Assembly: GCA_947652115.1 (NCBI GenBank)
Contig: OX393562.1
Coordinates: 8,546,593-8,610,592 of the forward strand
DNA length: 64,000 bases
DNA from: Blastomussa wellsi
Taxonomy: Eukaryota > Cnidaria > Anthozoa > Scleractinia > Plerogyridae
Direction of reading: 5' to 3'
Shown: in pieces, positions 9,521 through 19,934 of the stretch
Numbering within the stretch: the stretch's first letter is position 1
How the letters are laid out: each line of letters starts with the position of its first letter
Made by a program: the position numbers and the translations under genes
Notes under the pieces: model-generated
Database searches by the model: none
Told to the model about the DNA's origin: nothing
Seen by the model: the letters and a program-made list of their open reading frames with translations, nothing else

Positions 9521-9826
9521 ATGTCTGACAACAAGCTCGTCAAAATCGCCATGGATTCCGCAACCCTCGTCGGCCTCGCTGCGGGCATTGGATGGGTGGC
9601 CAAAAAAACGTTCAAGAAAAGTTTTACAGCTGACCCTTCAAATTCCCTCAAAAACTATGGATTGTTCACAGCTGTGATGGCGGGCAGCATCGCGCTTAAA
9701 AATTATCTGGTGGACCAGAAAATCCTTCCGCCAGCATCTGAAAATCCTTCCGGCCGACATTTTGAAAAAATAAATATAACAAAAAAATGGCAAGTATCGC
9801 GATTATGGTTGGCGGAGCTGTGTTGA
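9521..9826 (+). CDS. Small membrane protein g6 (M1), C-terminus extended by a frameshift
   Basis: Starts MSDNKLVK and contains ATLVGLAAGIGWVAKKTFKK and a second hydrophobic stretch (FTAVMAGSIALKNYL), so two membrane helices are likely. The M2 homologue (19,693-19,914) stops after 73 residues at ILPTNI. Here a small duplication of aaatccttccgsc and an indel remove that stop, so the frame runs 28 codons further and overlaps the next gene start at 9,787. Spacer before the ATG carries tctctttctataaccaac, conserved in M2 and M3. Confidence 0.55.
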   Translation: MSDNKLVKIAMDSATLVGLAAGIGWVAKKTFKKSFTADPSNSLKNYGLFTAVMAGSIALKNYLVDQKILPPASENPSGRHFEKINITKKWQVSRLWLAELC

Positions 9827-10212
9827 ATGCAGCGGCTTTCATCGGCGGTAATTATCTCGCAAGAGCTTTTGGAGGCGGCGACAAAGCTGCGCTTGAAGAA
9901 AAAGTTCGCCATGATAAAGCTCTCGAGGCGTACCAAGCTGCATACGCAAAATACACGCGAGACCGCACCAAACTTCTCGACTGGATTGCAATAAACCCTC
10001 AGATCAAGGCAGAAGCAAAGCAAAACTTCACTAACACTGACTATGCTTTCAAACTCTATAATAAACTGCACCCTGAAGAACGTATGTCGCCTCCAAAAGA
10101 GCCCAAGTTTTCTGATTTCTATCAACCGACCCAGCAGCAGAAAAATAGCGAACTCGCGTTCGTTGGCGTCGGGACTTTCGCTCTGGCCTATGCAGCTTTT
10201 CGGTTCCTTTAA
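9787..10212 (+). CDS. Conserved small protein g7 with hydrophobic ends (M1), intact
   Basis: 141 residues: an N-terminal hydrophobic, Gly/Ala-rich segment (MVGGAVLNAAAFIGG), a charged helical middle (EEKVRHDKALEAYQAAY...), a conserved KQNFTNTDYAFKLYN block and a hydrophobic C-terminus (VGVGTFALAYAAFRFL). Two terminal membrane anchors are plausible. The M2 copy at 19,935 has a short internal deletion. Preserved open in M1 although neighbours are broken, which may be chance. Role unknown. Confidence 0.55.
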   Translation: MASIAIMVGGAVLNAAAFIGGNYLARAFGGGDKAALEEKVRHDKALEAYQAAYAKYTRDRTKLLDWIAINPQIKAEAKQNFTNTDYAFKLYNKLHPEERMSPPKEPKFSDFYQPTQQQKNSELAFVGVGTFALAYAAFRFL

Positions 10213-10233
10213 GCTTTTTTTTCTCTCTTAGAA

Positions 10234-11221
10234 ATGGAAGACAAACTTGCAAAGATATACTATGGTCCGGAGGGCTATTGGAAAGGCCTTGCCGCTGTCA
10301 AAAAATTATCCAAGGCCGCAAAGATGTCTGAAGACGCCGCAAAAAAGTGGTTGGTCAAACAAGCTCTGTGGCAGATTTTTCTGCCCTCTCCGAGGCACAT
10401 TCCAAGACCAAAATTTGATGTGCCCACACCCAATGCGGTCCACCAGGCAGACCTTCTTTTTTTGCCTCACGAGAAACTGCCCCACGGCCGCAAAGTTTTC
10501 AAATATGCGCTGACCGTTGTCGACGTTGCCAGCCGGTTCAAAGAAGCTGAAGCCTTGACTTCGAAAAATTCCGATGAGGTTGCCCGAGCTTTTCTGAAGA
10601 TTTATAAACGTGGACCTTTGAAATGGCTGCAACTGCTGCAAGTTGACCCAGGGCGCAAATTCATGGGTGCCGTCTCGAAAGAAATGGAAAAACGTAAAAC
10701 TTTTATTCGCCGCGGGCGCCCCGAGATTCACCGCAACCAAGCCATTGTCGAACGTTTCAACCGCACCCTCGCCGAGCGCTTGTTCGGACACCAATACGCC
10801 GTGGAAATGCGTTTGCCAGAAGGTCAGCGCTCCACCGCGTGGGTTAAAAGACTTCCTCTCATTGTTGCCGCTTTGAACAACGAGAAAACCCGGCTGACGG
10901 GGAAAAACCTGCGGAAGCTATCAAAGAAAAATCTGTTTACGCGCAACCTGCCACTCCTTATCTTCGGCCAGTTGGGAAAGCCGAAAAAATCCTCCCTCTT
11001 CTTGTTCAAGTTCGCTATCTCTACCAGCCCGGCGAGTTGGAAGGCTGCGGAAGAAGGGCCACAGATCCGATCTGGTCGTTGTTTTCAACATAGAACGCGT
11101 TCTGGTGAAACTGAAGCAACCCGTTCTCTACTATTTGCGCGACGGTCCAGGGCGCAGTTTTGTGCATGAAGAGCTGCTGGTTGTACCACCAAACACCGTT
11201 CTCCCGCCGGCTGACATCTAA
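10234..11221 (+). pseudogene. Polinton-type retroviral-like integrase (rve), M1, frameshifted late
   Basis: MEDKLAKIYYGPEG start, zinc-finger-less N-terminal domain, then the DDE core: HQADLLFLP (first Asp), LLQVDPGRKFMG (second Asp) and NQAIVERFNRTL (Glu). These spacings match the rve family used by Polintons to insert into chromosomes. The C-terminal region conserved in M2 (ATDPIWSL, VLYYLRDGPG, EELLVVPP) is present but in other frames after a shift near 10,905 and another near 11,070. It follows g7 and precedes a short terminal gene. Confidence 0.85.
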
Positions 11222-11262
11222 CCGGGGACCGCCCTTTTGAAGAAATGGATGTTTTTTAGAAA

Positions 11263-11493
11263 ATGGGAAGCGGACGCAACGGTTTGTTTATTTCAAAGGC
11301 AAATTTAAGAAAAAAATGTGATCCTAACCAAAATTTTTGGACTGTAAGTGACTCAAAAACGTTTCGGGAAAAAGAAACCTTTTTGGTCGATCCTTTGTTA
11401 ATTGACTTTTTGCGCGGTTTGAATCCGCGAGATGCGGTCCGAGTCCTTGGAGTTTCAACATCTGTTGGCCCAAATGCCGCCAAATCAACTTAA
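11263..11493 (+). CDS. Short terminal gene g9 (M1)
   Basis: 76 residues starting MGSGRNG with conserved LVDPLLIDFLRGLNPRD. A homologue is at 21,333-21,584. Its last 9 bases overlap the end of the convergent polymerase on the opposite strand (stop at 11,485). No recognised domain. Last gene of the rightward cassette. Confidence 0.5.
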   Translation: MGSGRNGLFISKANLRKKCDPNQNFWTVSDSKTFREKETFLVDPLLIDFLRGLNPRDAVRVLGVSTSVGPNAAKST

Positions 11494-12375
11494 GTGAAAT
11501 TCAATTGGTTCTGTGTGAATTCCGTCGGGCAGCACCCACCTTTTGTCATAAAAGGCACTCAGCCCCAGTTTCTGCTGCTCGTAAGTGACAATCTTTCCTT
11601 CCCCGCAGCCTGAAACCTCTGTTGGTTGCCATGTCTTTGTTTCCTTCCAAAGCGGCTTTGAAACGCTGCCAGGAAATTTTGTTTTGCCTCTTCGAAACTC
11701 CTTTCGTGCTGAACTTCTTTTTTCCGCCCGCTTCGTCGATGAAATAGCATTTTAAGCAGAGCACGATCATCCGGCTGCCCTCGCACTCGAGCTTGAAGAG
11801 CCTGGGCGTGCGGCCGCTCCATTTGTCCCAAGCCAACCACTGCTGTTTCTGATTTTTGAATTCCGTTCGCAGCTCCGGCTTCACAAGATCCTCGAAACGA
11901 TCTGCGGAGATGGCCATGTAGTTGCTGTCTGTGTCCATCTGTATCAGCTCAAAATCTCGTCGGTCGAAATACTTGTCGAGGAAGTCAAAATAGAATTCTA
12001 GCATCCACAACTTGGCCAGCTGATAGACAGCGATTCCAACCTGAAACGGCCGTTTGATCGTGATCCTTGGCTTGCGGTTTTCCAGTTCATACGCCTCCCC
12101 GATTTCATTGAGGTCAGAGAAATATGGGCTTCGCAAGGCTCTGTGGACCGCCTTCTTATCTTTGGTGTAAATCACGGTCGTCTGCTGCTCCAACGCTTCG
12201 ATGAGCTTTCCATATCCGCTATTTCCCAGCAGTTTGAAAACGTCTGCCAACAGTGCTTTGCTTTTTTCCACGTCTCCTGTCTGCCGCGCCTCGGTGACCT
12301 GCTCCACGAACCATGGAAATATCTTGGCTGGTTTGTAATCGATTGTTCTGTAAACGTTTGTGATCTGCGCCCTGT

Positions 12376-12714
12376 GCTCAACATAACATAACATAACATA
12401 ACTTGTAAAATTCATTAATAATTCATAAGGAGTAGATCCAATGCAAAGGTACTATTTAGGTCACATGAATGCTCTGTAAACCCCAATACAAATCAAGAGT
12501 AGAATTAACTTTTGATACAAACTCCTGCTCAGCTGATTAGTATTTATTAACTTTTGATACAGATCTTTACTGATTAAAATGCAAAGCACAATGGAATCGA
12601 ATAACAATACTTTGCATTCAATTTATTGTTTTCATTTCACAAGTACGATAAAACATTCGCGGGAGATCTGTATGGGCTTTACAATTGCTCGCCTATCGGC
12701 TCGCAATTGTAAAT

Positions 12715-12751
<37 letters not shown>

Positions 12752-13087
12752 ATAACATTTTATTCAGGAGGCTTTAACACAAATACAAAAACATCCTGAA
12801 TAGGGAAATCGTGAGGTTAACCCTATACAAAAACAATTTCCCTAACTAAAAACTTGCAAAAATATTTTAAAATTTCTAGAATTTGATAAAATTCAATGGC
12901 TACTGATTCAATAAATATTCAAGTAAATTTTAAGTCTATTCTTAAAAACAGATAATGATTCGACATGTACAACATATCCTGGCAAGTCATTCCATTTGCT
13001 TACAATGCGAGTAAAGAAAGAATATTTGTAGCAATTACAAACCGCTCTTCTCAAGTAAAGTTTATAGTCGTGGTTAGCTCTTGTACG
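12376..13087 (-). mobile_element. 5'-truncated LINE tail inserted in the M1 polymerase
   Basis: On the minus strand from 13,087 the frame reads a typical non-LTR reverse-transcriptase C-terminus (RTRANHDYKLYLRRA, SKWNDLPGYVV, LSVFKNRLKIYL). A 3' untranslated region follows and ends in four copies of a TTATG-type unit at ~12,380-12,402, the simple-repeat tail of a LINE. The polymerase flanks do not join cleanly, so a deletion accompanied or followed insertion. Confidence 0.75.
12659..12733. repeat. Long stem-loop in the LINE 3' region
   Basis: Arms 12,659-12,688 and 12,703-12,733 are reverse complements (gcgggagatctgtatgggc...) apart from one extra base, with a 14-base loop. Confidence 0.85.
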
Positions 13088-14614
13088 AGTACTTTACACG
13101 GTCTTTGTTGCTGGATGCCAGCCATCGACTGGCGCACCTAGAAGCCACCTCTTGCCTCCGTGGCCACACATTGCGTGGTGGATGTGGATTTTCCGCAGCT
13201 TGGCTTCATGTTCAAGCCACGCCCGAGATTCTTTGGAAGCGGTTTCTGAATAAAACGCCTTTTCGAAAGCTGTCTGCGGGGCTTCGACTTTTTCACCTGG
13301 GCAATCAATTTTTGTTTCCCCTTTGGAACAGATTTGGACATGCCGTTGTAGATGACAAGCTTGTTTGAATCTCGCTCCGCGATCCGCACAAATTTTTGCA
13401 ATATTTGCTATGTTTTTTATCAAAAAGGCGTGCCCCTCCCAGATACCGATTGTCATGATGTTTTTCAGCTTGGCTGGCGCGTTTCTTCTTAGATGCCAAA
13501 CCACTTCGCCAGATTTTTCTTGCTCAGGCTCATAAACTTTGATGCCAAGCCAATTTCCAAAAGCCACTTTTTTGTTGAGATGCTTTTCAACCTCTTCTAA
13601 ATCATCAAAAGATGTTTTTGTTTTGCCAAGAGACGGTTTTGTTTTGTCAAGAGATGTTTTTGGAATGTCTTTTGGAGCTTTTGCGAAACCGTAGAAACTC
13701 TTGGCAAGTTCTCAGGCTGCTGCTGTACTTCGGTCTGGCCTGGCTCCTCTATGCACTGCAATACAACGCCAGAGACATAAATTATCTTGGAAAGTGTCCA
13801 GCACCACCATTGCATTGAGCAAGATTGCGCAGCCAGTCTGGCAAGGGTCCTGTCCCTAACAAAGGTGCGGGATCGATACCAACTTTCACAAAGACATCTT
13901 CATAGGCATCAAACCCCCACTTTGTGCTCGGTCTTTTGACATTGTCGATATTTTGTCGTTCCGCTTCCCTTGCTTTCACATATTCTTCTGCTTCTGAATA
14001 TCGGTTTATCCAGGACGAACCCTCAAATTGTTGATACCACAACATCATCTTTCCCTCTTCAACGTGCTGCAGCCAATAAGAACAAGCATATCTTATATAC
14101 ATCGAGGTGTCAACATTTGCCTGGATCTTTTCCATGATTCGCTCTGTCAGGTTTTCGTTTCCCGCCCGGATCGCCCATTTTATAAAATGCCGTCCTCTTT
14201 CTTCCATTCCCCACGCTTCTGGTCCATGCATGAACCATGCAAGAGATTCGCGGTATTTTTCTTTCGATTTGACTGTCTGGAGTTGGACTGGATCAAACAT
14301 TTTTAGAACGCTGGCCGGCGTCCCTCTTTTTTGGTGGCGCGATGGGGCCGGGTTTTGGAAGCAGAGGTTTGGGCAGCCGTTCCATGGCTTCCTGGGGTGT
14401 GCGTCCGAAGAACGCATTCAGAATTTGTTCATTCCGAATTTGTTTTTCCCGAATTTGTTCATCCCGAATTTGTTCAAACAGTTTTTCAATGTCAATTTCC
14501 GCGAGGGCTTCTTCAATGTCAATTTCTGCGAAGGCTTCTTCAATTTCCTGCATCGTCACTTGCTCAGCCATTTTTGTTTTGCTTTTGGTGCTTTTCTCTA
14601 ATTGTGACATATCT

Positions 14615-14935
14615 CTAATTGGAGCAAAACTCTAAATGCTTGTGCCTCACCTCGCGCAAAACATGGGCATAATTTTTCTTCGCTTGTTTCTCTATGCGTT
14701 TTAGCCTCGTCTGTAACCTTTGCCCTCCGCATTGTTTGCATAGTCGGTAGTCTGTCAAAACCCCGATTCCGCAGCTGCGGCATGGCGCCGGCTGTTGCAT
14801 TCCTTTCTTCTCTTGCCACTTATGCTGATAGCAAAATTGTCCAGGGCAATTTTTGTTGCAATTCTTTGCCCGGTTTCGAAGCAACCACTCGCAGTTGTTT
14901 TCTCCGCGTTTTTGTGCCATTTTGGTCTCCGCCAC
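14615..14935 (-). CDS. Small zinc-ribbon protein upstream of the type 1 polymerase
   Basis: 106 residues. Cys pattern: NCNKNCPGQFC near residue 23-33, and CRSCGIG...CKQCGG near 53-71, a plausible four-Cys ribbon, followed by a basic helical tail. The stop lies 5 bp before the polymerase start at 14,610, an operon-like spacing on the same strand. Small zinc-ribbon proteins next to polymerases often act in transcription or replication, but nothing here proves that. It lies at the boundary between M1 and M2 and no second copy is visible. Confidence 0.5.
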   Translation of the reverse strand: MAETKMAQKRGENNCEWLLRNRAKNCNKNCPGQFCYQHKWQEKKGMQQPAPCRSCGIGVLTDYRLCKQCGGQRLQTRLKRIEKQAKKNYAHVLREVRHKHLEFCSN

Positions 14936-15002
14936 TTCTATCTAATTGGTGAACGTGTCAATGTTCTTCTGCCAAGTAGTATAACAAGTCAACGGAGGCA
15001 GG

Positions 15003-15496
15003 GCAAAAGAAACCCAGAGTGAGTTCCTGGTCTTGGTGGAGGACGCGATAAGGCAGCCTGATCTGGCAAAAAGCGTGCAGCGTTATCAGCTGGCGGTAGA
15101 TGAGGCAAAGGTGAGGCTTAACCTTGCTGTGTGCCCAGGCGCATGGTTAATGCCAGGGAACAGGGTGATCAACACAGAAAGCACGGTCGGTTACAACAAC
15201 CAGCTCAAACAAGCAGTGCAAGGCATGAAACTGGGGATAAACAATGAGGTTAACACGAGCACGAAAAAGGCGGCTCTTCAGCTGATGGCTGGCGGGAAAT
15301 CAAAAATTAACCCGCCAAACAGTCACCCTTCGAATCCGATACACAAAGCAGCAATGAAGAGCCAGCGCCTGTCTCCCAAACAGCTGCAGCGGAACCAACG
15401 CCACCGGCTGGCAGCCAGAAACATCTCGACAACAAAATAGCTGTCGTTGTTGCCGCGGTTGCACTTGCGGGTTTGGTATACTTGACATTGCGTTAA
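15003..15496 (+). pseudogene. C-terminal part of the large Polinton-type protein (M2)
   Basis: Homologous to 1-417 with more of the preceding part: a helical segment around VEDAIRQPDLAKSVQRY, then CPGAWLMPGN and NTESTVGYNNQLKQA. A frameshift near 15,353 separates this from a Pro/Ala/Thr-rich linker and the hydrophobic C-terminal segment, which continues in another frame to 15,496. No open frame continues upstream beyond ~14,985, so the front of the protein is lost and the M1/M2 junction lies near there. Stop codons of this gene and the convergent coiled-coil gene overlap in TTAA, as in M1. Confidence 0.6.
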
Positions 15497-16627
15497 CGCT
15501 GCTGCTGCTGCTCGACCAGAAACGCCACAACAGCCAAAATCAGAAGCCAGGCGTGCTCTGCCAGAAAAGAGACGACCTCCCCGGCAGCTTTGAAAAGGAA
15601 AGAAACAATTGAGCCAATTAACCCGGGAAGGATTCCAGCAAGTTTTTTGCCAATCTCTTTCAAGCCATTTCCCAACCCTTTGGCGGTGGCTTTCAGGGAG
15701 TTGTTAGTGGCACTTATGACAGCACCAATCGTGACACCAGCAGCAAGAAGGACTGCCGTGGCAGTCATGCCGTATTTTTTGAAGATCTCTTTAACCCTCT
15801 CACGAAGTGAAAGCGCACTTTCTCTTTCCTCAATCTGCGATTGCAGACGCACAAGCTCCTCTGTTCTTTCCGCAACTCTTTCTTCCGCGGCTTCTTTGTC
15901 AGGGGGTGAGGCGTTCTCATCGTTAATGATTTTCTGATCTTCATCATTTTGTTGTTGAAGGTCCCTTTCATGCTCACACAGTTCATCAAGCGTACTCGTG
16001 TCGTTAAGATTTTGTTGAAGAGTGTTTCTTGCTTTTTCTGTAGAAAGAATGCCTGCTCTGATTTTATCAACCTTTTCTTGTGCTTTTGCTTTATTTTTTA
16101 CAAGTTTTTCGAGTGAAGCCAACTCTTTCTTTTCGTTTTCGAGATCAGTTTAAAGATTTTTTTTCAGTTGCTTAAGTCTGCGCAGTTCTGCCTCACTTTC
16201 AACATTTGAACCATGTTCATCCTGAATTGCATCAATCCTTGCTTGAGATTGCTCAATTCTGTTTCTCAGATTTTGAATCTCTTGTGATGCTTTTTCTTTT
16301 TCTGCAGCAATTTTTTCAGCCTCTCTTAATTGTTGTTCGGCCTCTCTCAGGCTCTGGCGTTGTTCTCTTAGGCTCTCATCTTTTTGAGCCCTCAGAGTTT
16401 CAGCATCTGGACCCAGAGTGTCTTTGAACTTATCTATAAATTTTTTGAGAAAACCACCATCTTTTCTAAAAATTTCAGTCTCACCGCCTTTTGAACCAAA
16501 TGATACAAATGTTGTTTCATTTCCAGCCTTTTTGCTAAAACCTATTGGACCTAATTTTCCAAAGTCCACATTTGGGAACCTATTTTTGATAAAGCCTTTA
16601 GCTCTTTTAAGCCTTGTGTTTTTGTTT
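15493..16627 (-). pseudogene. Coiled-coil membrane protein of M2, lacking its 5' end, one nonsense codon
   Basis: Minus-strand frame from ~16,627: KLGPIGFSKKAG, then Glu/Gln/Arg heptads. An in-frame TAA near 16,150 replaces CAA of the M1 copy, and the frame then continues to the stop at 15,493. The C-terminal third has hydrophobic segments (AVLLAAGVTIGAVIS; LAGILPGLIGSIVSFLF; LLILAVVAFLV), so at least three membrane or amphipathic helices. The 5' end is fused by deletion to the interior of the capsid gene, so the divergent promoter and both start codons are missing from M2. Confidence 0.6.
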
Positions 16628-16630
16628 GGA

Positions 16631-17667
16631 TGGAGGGCACGCAGACAACTTCCTCGTTCAAAACGTCGCACATGCTCTGGTCGACAGGCTGGTAGTGAAG
16701 TACGCTGGAAGCACACTGGATGACACATTGAATTATGTCATCTACAAGATCTGGGAGGACCTTTTCCTCTAGCAGGAGGAGCGGGACAACATGCAGCACG
16801 AGGGCATCCAGACAGAGGACCTCTGCAAGATCCGCTCAGGCACGGGAGATAAAAAAACCTCGGGTGTTGACACGGAAAACGCGCTTAACAAGGTTAAGGA
16901 ACAAAATACCGGATCTGACTGGACCATCAGATCCTGAAAGACCACGGAGTCTTTTATCCCCAAGCTCTCTTTCACGACCTCGTGTTTGAGCTGAAACTCG
17001 CGCCGGCCTCGCAGGTTGTCAAAGGCTCTGATCTGGATAAACTGAAATGCAAGCTGAGAAACATCCAGCTTGAGTACCGAATGATGAGAAGCAAGACCTT
17101 GGCAGACGAGGCGCGCAGTGTTTACTCCGCGGGAAGTGAGTTCTTATACGACCATGTGCTGCGGGATCAGGTGGTCACCTTCTCAAAAAGCGCTGACTCA
17201 AGGATAAACATCAGGGTAAACCCCCAGAGAAGGTCCCTGAAAGGTATTCTTCTTCTCTCCATTGAGCCCTATACAGCCGGTACCAGGGATTCAGAAAAGT
17301 ACGTTAACCCAGACCTGACGAAAGTCTCTGTTACGGTGAATAGCAAGCTCAACATGCTCTACAACAACGGCATCGAAGGTCTTGATATTTGGGGCGAAGT
17401 TGACCGCTTCTTTGGCAAGATAAAAAACAAAACACAGCACATGAATCTGAAAAAGTTTTACACCGATGACAAGTTCGGGCTTCTGGTCGATTTGCGCTCA
17501 ATGGCGGATCAGGCAATGTACGGAAGCGGCACACGCCTTGTGAACACCACCAGCTTAAACTCGAGCGAAATCTCAGTGGCTCAGGCAATGTGAACTGCCA
17601 CATTTTCGTGATCAGTGACTCGCAACTGAATATATTGGGGCAGCAATTAGAATCTGTGCAATACTAA
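16631..17667 (+). pseudogene. Major capsid protein candidate, M2 copy, 5' truncated
   Basis: Enters at the NNFLVQNV position (residue ~75 of the M3 copy). It has an in-frame TAG after WEDLFL (~16,770), a shift near 16,915, then a long clean stretch (16,982-17,560) including VNPQRRSLKGILLL and FGLLVDLRSM, another shift near 17,560, and the conserved ESVQY end at 17,667. Gene order with the ATPase is kept (7-bp spacer). Confidence 0.6.
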
Positions 17668-17674
17668 TATAGAA

Positions 17675-18275
17675 ATGGACCCAAACAACATACCGTTCAA
17701 CGCTCTCATCGTGGGCCCGACAAATTCGGGCAAATCAAGGTTTGTGGTTGATCAGCTCTGCGGCCCTTTCCATGGCAAGTTCGACTACATCGCGCTCATC
17801 TGCCCCACATTCGGTTGTAACAAGACTTATTATCGTTTCGCTGAGGCGGACCCGCGTTTTTGTTATCATTTGCGAACAGAATGAGATTGAACCCTGGTTG
17901 AAGCTTGTTTGCTGGTTTTTGGAGGGCACCAACACGCTTATAATCTTCGATGACTGCGCAGCCTCGAAAGATGTGAAAGGGCGCACAGGCCCGCTGGTAA
18001 ATCTTGCCTTTTCTGCCCGACATAGTGGCATCAGCGTTTGGGTGCTCACCCAAAAGATGACCAGCATAACAGCCTCCTTCCGGGAGAACGTGGCGGCGCT
18101 CGTGCTTTTCTATAAGCCCTCATGGAAGACTTTGAAAGCGGTTTTTGAAGATTACGCCGGCGAACTTTCTCAAGATGAGTACAAAGAATACATTTCGAGG
18201 TTGAAAAAAAATAAGTTTTCCTACCTTGTGTTCGCACTTAGGCACCCTTACGGAATAAAACTAAAGCTCAATTAA
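17675..18275 (+). pseudogene. Packaging ATPase, M2 copy, one frameshift
   Basis: P-loop GPTNSGKS is canonical here. A shift near 17,865 separates it from LIIFDDCAASKD (Walker B), WVLTQKM and the VFALRHPYG C-terminus. This is the least damaged of the three ATPase copies and shows the intact length would be ~200 residues. Same neighbours as in M1. Confidence 0.78.
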
Positions 18276-18296
18276 AAATTAACAACATATACAAAA

Positions 18297-18887
18297 ATGG
18301 AAACACCATCAACATTCGAAGACTACATGCCCGACGTTTTGTACTTGCTTGAAGCTGAGCCAACGAGCGCGCCCAACAATGTCTCAGTGCAGCCTGCTCT
18401 TCGTGAGCAGTTGGCCGTGCTGATGTCGACAGGAAAATCCAAAGAAGCCCTCGGTGTGCAGTTTACACACGAGCAGGTCAAGCGCCTCTCCGACAAAGAT
18501 GTCGAGAAATACACCAAATGGTACGAGGCATACGTGGGCTCAAAGACAACTGACAGCTTGATTGACATCTTCATTTTTCTTGTGACCAAAGCGGTCGGAA
18601 TGGCCGTCAATGTCAAAGACATCGATGCCTATCAAAAAGAACTCAGAAACGACTACATCATCAACAAAGAGCTCTCCAACCTGGCCGGCACCATTGCTTT
18701 AAGGTGCGGCCGTTTTCTCGCTGTGGCCAACGCGGCGCTGATCACAACAAAACACATTGATTTTGAGCCCTCAAAACGCTTTCCTCACCAACTGCTGAAA
18801 AATTCCTCTGAAATAGACAGCAATTCCTCAGAAATAGAGAGCAATTCCTCACAAATAGAAAACAATTCCTCACAAAAAAATTCATAA
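18297..18887 (+). CDS. Conserved element protein g3, intact 196 residues (M2)
   Basis: Starts METPSTFEDYMPDV. A charged helical region (TGKSKEALGVQFTHEQVKRL) is followed by a hydrophobic segment (DIFIFLVTKAVGMAV) and a conserved YQKELRNDYIINKEL...LRCGRFLAVANAALI block. The C-terminus is a Ser/Asn/Glu-rich tail from a 21-bp tandem repeat (four NSSEI-like units at ~18,800-18,880). M1 and M3 copies are deleted. Function unknown; conserved position after the ATPase suggests a structural or assembly role. Confidence 0.6.
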   Translation: METPSTFEDYMPDVLYLLEAEPTSAPNNVSVQPALREQLAVLMSTGKSKEALGVQFTHEQVKRLSDKDVEKYTKWYEAYVGSKTTDSLIDIFIFLVTKAVGMAVNVKDIDAYQKELRNDYIINKELSNLAGTIALRCGRFLAVANAALITTKHIDFEPSKRFPHQLLKNSSEIDSNSSEIESNSSQIENNSSQKNS

Positions 18888-18915
18888 TTAAATATACATT
18901 TGTTTCCAAGTAACA

Positions 18916-19364
18916 ATGGCTGAAGAAGAGCAGCAGCAACCAACCGCAAAAGCAAGCCCTTAACCAGAGGAAAGCCAAAAAACTTCACAAACTCCGGAAA
19001 CAAAGCCCGCCAAAAATCTCAAGCGAGTGGCTGCTGGTAAAAAGACTGCTGAAAAAACTTGGTTGGCCCATGAAGCACAGAAAAAAGCTTATCTCGAGAA
19101 AATCGCAAACAAGAATGAAAAAAATCTGCGCCTGATCCTGCACCGGCCGCACCAGAGCCCGCTGCAGCTCATTCCAAAGTCTCAAATGGTCTCAGCACAA
19201 ACCAATGGATCTCTATCATTGGAATTGGCGCTACGCTTGTCACAACTTATGTCAAGCGTGAATACATCCAAGCCTTTTTTCAGGCAACTGCGCCGGCACC
19301 TGCACCTGCACCTGCTCCACGCCACCCAGAAAAGGCCTTCGCCTGTTGGACTAGAGGGGGGTAA
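18916..19364 (+). pseudogene. Small basic Pro/Ala-rich protein g4 (M2), broken
   Basis: ATG at 18,916; an in-frame TAA after 15 codons (~18,961), then KNLKRVAAGKK, a helical charged part, a frameshift near 19,120 and a membrane segment (WISIIGIGATLVTTY) followed by a Pro/Ala run. The stop is at 19,362-19,364. The frame breaks differ between the three copies, so they are decay. Confidence 0.45.
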
Positions 19365-19399
19365 AAATTCATTTGAAAATATTTTTGGTGTATATCAAA

Positions 19400-19654
19400 A
19401 TGCGGAAAATCCCAGACTTCCAACAGTTAGCGATAAGCCTCACAGCAGTTTCAGGAATTGGCTTAGTTTGGGGGGCATTCACGTACAATTGCCTTAAAAC
19501 TATCTTTTGGATAGCCAAAAATCCTGATCATTCCAAAGAAGTGGAAGGCGAGAAATATGAGGAAGAGGAGGAAGGGGAATGTGTGCATGTGCAAGAGCTA
19601 AGTGATCAAAAATATCTTGAAGACCAAAAAATAATTGTGGAAGGTGAGAAATAA
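19400..19654 (+). CDS. Small membrane protein g5 (M2)
   Basis: 84 residues: MRKIPDF start, hydrophobic segment (ISLTAVSGIGLVWGAF), conserved AKNPDHS and a Glu-rich tail with ELSDQ. ATG chosen by alignment with the M1 copy at 9,236; it follows a TATA-like gtgtatatcaaa. Intact. Confidence 0.55.
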   Translation: MRKIPDFQQLAISLTAVSGIGLVWGAFTYNCLKTIFWIAKNPDHSKEVEGEKYEEEEEGECVHVQELSDQKYLEDQKIIVEGEK

Positions 19655-19692
19655 TTTTCAATTAAATACTTTTTCTCTTATCTATAACCAAC

Positions 19693-19914
19693 ATGTCAGA
19701 CAACAAGCTCGTTAAAACCGTCATGGATGCCGCCACCCTCGTCGGCCTCGCTGCTGGCATTGGCTGGGTGGCCAGAAAAACGTTCAAGAAAAGTTTTACA
19801 GGTGACCCTTGTAATTCTATCGAAAACTACGCACTATTCACAGCTGTCATGACGGGTAGCATTGCGCTCAAAAAGTACTTGGAGGACCAGAAAATCCTTC
19901 CCACCAACATTTGA
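19693..19914 (+). CDS. Small membrane protein g6 (M2), intact 73 residues
   Basis: MSDNKLVKTVMDAATLVGLAAG start, two hydrophobic helices separated by a basic loop (RKTFKKSFTG), ends ILPTNI. Reference length for the family. Preceded by the conserved tctataaccaac spacer. Confidence 0.6.
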   Translation: MSDNKLVKTVMDAATLVGLAAGIGWVARKTFKKSFTGDPCNSIENYALFTAVMTGSIALKKYLEDQKILPTNI

Positions 19915-19934
19915 AAATATAAATATAAGAAAAA

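Larger units (their letters stand above)
11485..14610 (-). pseudogene. Protein-primed family B DNA polymerase, type 1 (M1), split and deleted
   Basis: N-terminal part at 14,610-13,090: an acidic repeat region (EIDIEEALAEIDIEKLFEQIR), a frameshift near 14,310, then a helical region and the segment WLGIKVYEPEQ...VVWHLRRNAPAKLKN shared with M3. A LINE tail replaces the middle (12,376-13,087). The C-terminal part (12,375-11,485) retains the NSGYGKL motif and the catalytic MDTDSNYM motif of DNA_pol_B_2 polymerases. Exonuclease and most palm sequence are missing. Type 1 polymerase is also in M3, whereas M2 and M4 carry another type. It is convergent with g9. Confidence 0.8.
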
